From: Symploca sp. SIO2E6
GTDB lineage: Bacteria > Cyanobacteriota > Cyanobacteriia > Cyanobacteriales > Coleofasciculaceae
Direction: 5' to 3'
Assembly (NCBI GenBank): GCA_010672425.1
Contig: JAAHGR010000015.1
Coordinates: 12,145-45,828, forward strand
DNA: 33,684 bases
Notes under the pieces: generated by a model
Seen by the model: the letters and a program-made list of their open reading frames with translations, nothing else
What the model was told of the DNA's origin: nothing
Databases searched by the model: none
Part shown: positions 31,850 through 33,684 of the stretch, piece after piece
Position numbering within the stretch: position 1 is the stretch's first letter
How the letters are laid out: the number at the start of each line of letters is the position of its first letter
Position numbers and translations under genes: made by a program

Positions 31850-33159
31850 AACGAGTTGAGTTTCTGTGCTTCAGAAGCAGATATGCCTTCTCCTTGGGAA
31901 CCGATATACCAAAGTACTGCTGCTGTCTCAGCGCGAGTCACTGCTTTCTTCGGCTGGAATAAGGTGGTATAACCTAACAAGCGGCGGATATTGGCAGATT
32001 CTCCATTTTGGAAATCGGCTAATACGGCTCGCAATGCCTTAGGATCAATTTTGGCAGTATCCTGAAAACCCCAAGTTTGCTCAACTGCTTCAACTGAAGC
32101 TTTAGGTAATACCTGACGGGTGTCTAGAGGGACTTTCCACAAGATAAGATTTTCCCTAGTTAAGGGAGCATCTGGACGAAAGGTTACTGCTGTAGCGTTA
32201 CCACTCAGAGGACTAGAAATCAATCCTGCTTCTGCTAAGGCTTGAATACTGGGGAAATCGGGATCAGTGCTGGGTACATCTTGGAAAGCTGGCTTAGCTG
32301 TTGCTGAAGCTAGACGAATTTGCTTTCCTGGACTGTTAGTATGCAGCTGATTATTCGCCGCTACTAACCACCGCGCATAGTCGCGACGGTTGATGGTTTG
32401 ATTCGGTTCAAATTTTTTGCTACTCTGAGTATCTGGGTTATCTTCAGAGTTAGATGCCTCAACGGTTAATACTCCCAAAGCTGCCAAATCCTCGATGTAC
32501 TGACGCAATTGTTGGGGAACTTGGTCAAGGTCACTGAAATCCTGCGATTCTGTTGAAGATTTCTGGGGTTCTTCTGGTTCTGAGTCAGGTTGCTGTTGTG
32601 GTTCCTCTGGTTCTGAGTCAGATTTCTGTGCTGTTGCTGGCTCGGTATTAGGGGTATACTTAATGGCAAATTCTGTCAAGCTGCGGTTGGTTTCAGTTAC
32701 TGGTTGAGAGTTGTTATTGCGATCATACGGAATCGATACCGTAACTTCCCACTCCTGATTACTAGCAACAAAAGTACCCTCAGCATCCTCTTGTGGTTCA
32801 GAGATAATTTTCCAGTTATTGGACTCGAAGGCTTCTTGGTAAAAGCTCAGGATAAAATTGGTGGGGTCAGAGGATGACCAAATCGTCAGCTTACCTGGAG
32901 TTTCTGCTTCCTTGAGAGACTCAACTTTCTCTAACTGAGCCTGAGGATAACGCATCTGGGAAGGAAAATCCTGAGGTAATTGCTCTGATTTTGATATCTG
33001 AGAGTCGCTGGTAGCTGACTCAGCAGATATACTTTGCTTATCTTGGAGATTAGGGTCTGCGGCAAAGAAACGCTCAAATTCTTTGCTACAAGAGGTTAAC
33101 AAACTCAGTAGGCAAGTAGCTACAATAGCAAATCGGCCAGGATGTTGATCGAACAGCAC
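31840..33159 (-). CDS. S-layer-homology domain lipoprotein
   Basis: The protein has 439 residues. A signal sequence ends in a lipobox (LLTSC, C24), so it should be lipid-anchored in the envelope. Residues about 70-165 form an unnamed region common to cyanobacterial members ([20 protein letters not shown]). A low-complexity linker with repeated SEPEEPQ follows (about 180-205). Then come SLH-like repeats: [11 protein letters not shown]...[43 protein letters not shown]...[17 protein letters not shown], and a last copy with [23 protein letters not shown] repeats bind cell-wall polymers and link the outer layers to peptidoglycan. The last residues (LNSFEN) and the stop lie in the heptamer array, so the C-terminus is repeat-derived. 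Confidence 0.85.
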   Translation of the reverse strand: MLFDQHPGRFAIVATCLLSLLTSCSKEFERFFAADPNLQDKQSISAESATSDSQISKSEQLPQDFPSQMRYPQAQLEKVESLKEAETPGKLTIWSSSDPTNFILSFYQEAFESNNWKIISEPQEDAEGTFVASNQEWEVTVSIPYDRNNNSQPVTETNRSLTEFAIKYTPNTEPATAQKSDSEPEEPQQQPDSEPEEPQKSSTESQDFSDLDQVPQQLRQYIEDLAALGVLTVEASNSEDNPDTQSSKKFEPNQTINRRDYARWLVAANNQLHTNSPGKQIRLASATAKPAFQDVPSTDPDFPSIQALAEAGLISSPLSGNATAVTFRPDAPLTRENLILWKVPLDTRQVLPKASVEAVEQTWGFQDTAKIDPKALRAVLADFQNGESANIRRLLGYTTLFQPKKAVTRAETAAVLWYIGSQGEGISASEAQKLNSFEN

Positions 33160-33216
33160 AGGTTTTCTAGAGCAAGGATCTCAACTCCTAAGCTAACGCA
33201 AATTGGGGGGAATGGG

Positions 33217-33340
33217 GGATTGGGAATTGAGAATTGAGAATTGGGAATTGGGAATTGGGAATTGGGAATTGGGAATTGGGAATTGAGAATTGGGAATTGG
33301 GAATTGGGAATTGGGAATTGGGAATTGAGAATTGGGAATT
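33217..33340. repeat. Heptamer array (GGGAATT/GAGAATT), right of the SLH gene
   Basis: About 17 copies run without interruption, followed by CCTTGTCTT 9-mers (33343-33380) and CCACACTCC-type repeats (33381-33415). The 356 bp gap 33160-33515 is almost all simple repeat; small frames across it are repeat-derived and not genes. Confidence 0.95.
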
Positions 33341-33515
33341 TCTTCCTTGTCTCCCTTGTCTTCCTTGTCTTCCTTGTCTTCCCACACTCCCCACACCTCC
33401 CACACTCTCCACACTACTAGTAGTATTGTGTAGGGACGCGCCTGCCTTTATCATGCGGTGTAGAGATATTGGCGGTGTCTTTATTGATGATCGCAGTAAC
33501 GTTGCGGAGAAATAG

Positions 33516-33684
33516 ATGGTTTCCAAGAACGAAAATTCGATAGTGAGTAATGAGTCTCCTGAATTAGCTAATTCGACAGTAGAGGATACTGAGCCAGAAA
33601 AGTCAACGGTTGGCCAACAACAGCAACAACCAACATCTGGTGGCTCTAGCTTCTGGCAGCAAACACGGGATAATCTACAAATTA
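33516..33684 (+). CDS. 5' part of an unidentified gene
   Basis: ATG 33516 directly follows an in-frame TAG and is preceded by GGAG seven bases upstream, so the start is well supported. The 56 visible codons read MVSKNENSIVSNESPELANS, an acidic region, a QQQQQ run and then SSFWQQTRDNLQI at the window edge. The N-terminus is low-complexity and probably disordered, so the family cannot be told. The 3' part lies outside the window. Confidence 0.65.
   Translation, partial: MVSKNENSIVSNESPELANSTVEDTEPEKSTVGQQQQQPTSGGSSFWQQTRDNLQI

Noticed and set aside
31780-33340. CRISPR array
   Set aside because: The repeat units are 7 bp and directly adjoining, with no spacers and no cas genes in the window.
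33188-33526. Open frames across the heptamer arrays on both strands (also at 31619-31850)
   Set aside because: They translate the GGGAATT unit as repeated NSQFPIP or NWELGIG blocks and have no family, start signal or conserved end.

Overview
This window comes from a cyanobacterial chromosome. The evidence is the rbcL-rbcX-rbcS operon, geranylgeranyl reductase ChlP, many HIP1 octamers (GCGATCGC), a cyanoexosortase-associated protein and abundant heptanucleotide tandem arrays. The load of miniature transposons, decayed toxin-antitoxin genes and simple repeats suggests a large, repeat-rich genome such as a filamentous marine form (Moorena/Lyngbya/Coleofasciculus-like). The genus is inference only.

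Layout. 1-955 (-): 5' part of a secreted beta-propeller protein. 1362-3788 (+): rbcL-rbcX-rbcS, closed by a hairpin that also carries the stop codon of a convergent LuxI-like acyltransferase. 4691-7225: a four-EF-hand protein and a DUF3352 membrane-anchored protein. 7398-10432 (-): an export and envelope cluster with a Wza-like polysaccharide export protein, a cyanoexosortase-associated protein and a DppB-type permease. 10606-16479: PhoD-like phosphatase, a peptidoglycan hydrolase with an internal stop, murE, a thioredoxin-fold protein and an AAA ATPase. 16500-25640: an accessory island. 25643-30406: AbrB-type membrane protein, dusB, a PAP2 gene broken by an IS scar, chlP and tRNA-Asp. 30696-33684: Rpn nuclease, SLH lipoprotein and the start of an unidentified gene.

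The accessory island holds a broken PIN toxin-antitoxin operon, a Uma2 nuclease framed by inverted heptamer arrays, a DUF2281/DUF1016 nuclease operon damaged by three miniature elements, an unusual two-gene operon (a TGT-like enzyme with a DUF6884-like N-terminus, plus a HAD-kinase fusion), a DUF433/PIN-like pair with a frameshifted toxin, and a gene of unknown function. Two miniature element families can be defined with target duplications: a 105-116 bp family with TACCAAATCCG ends and a 123 bp family with ACTCAGATCTTGCACC ends.

The most notable features are: (1) the TGT-like/HAD-kinase operon, the best candidate for an undescribed modification or defence system; (2) an 11-copy heptamer array that encodes the signal-peptide region of the polysaccharide exporter, so a change in copy number would shift the frame; (3) two genes (Uma2 and the SLH lipoprotein) bracketed by inverted heptamer arrays; (4) a set of genes caught in decay with the causal insertion or mutation still readable.
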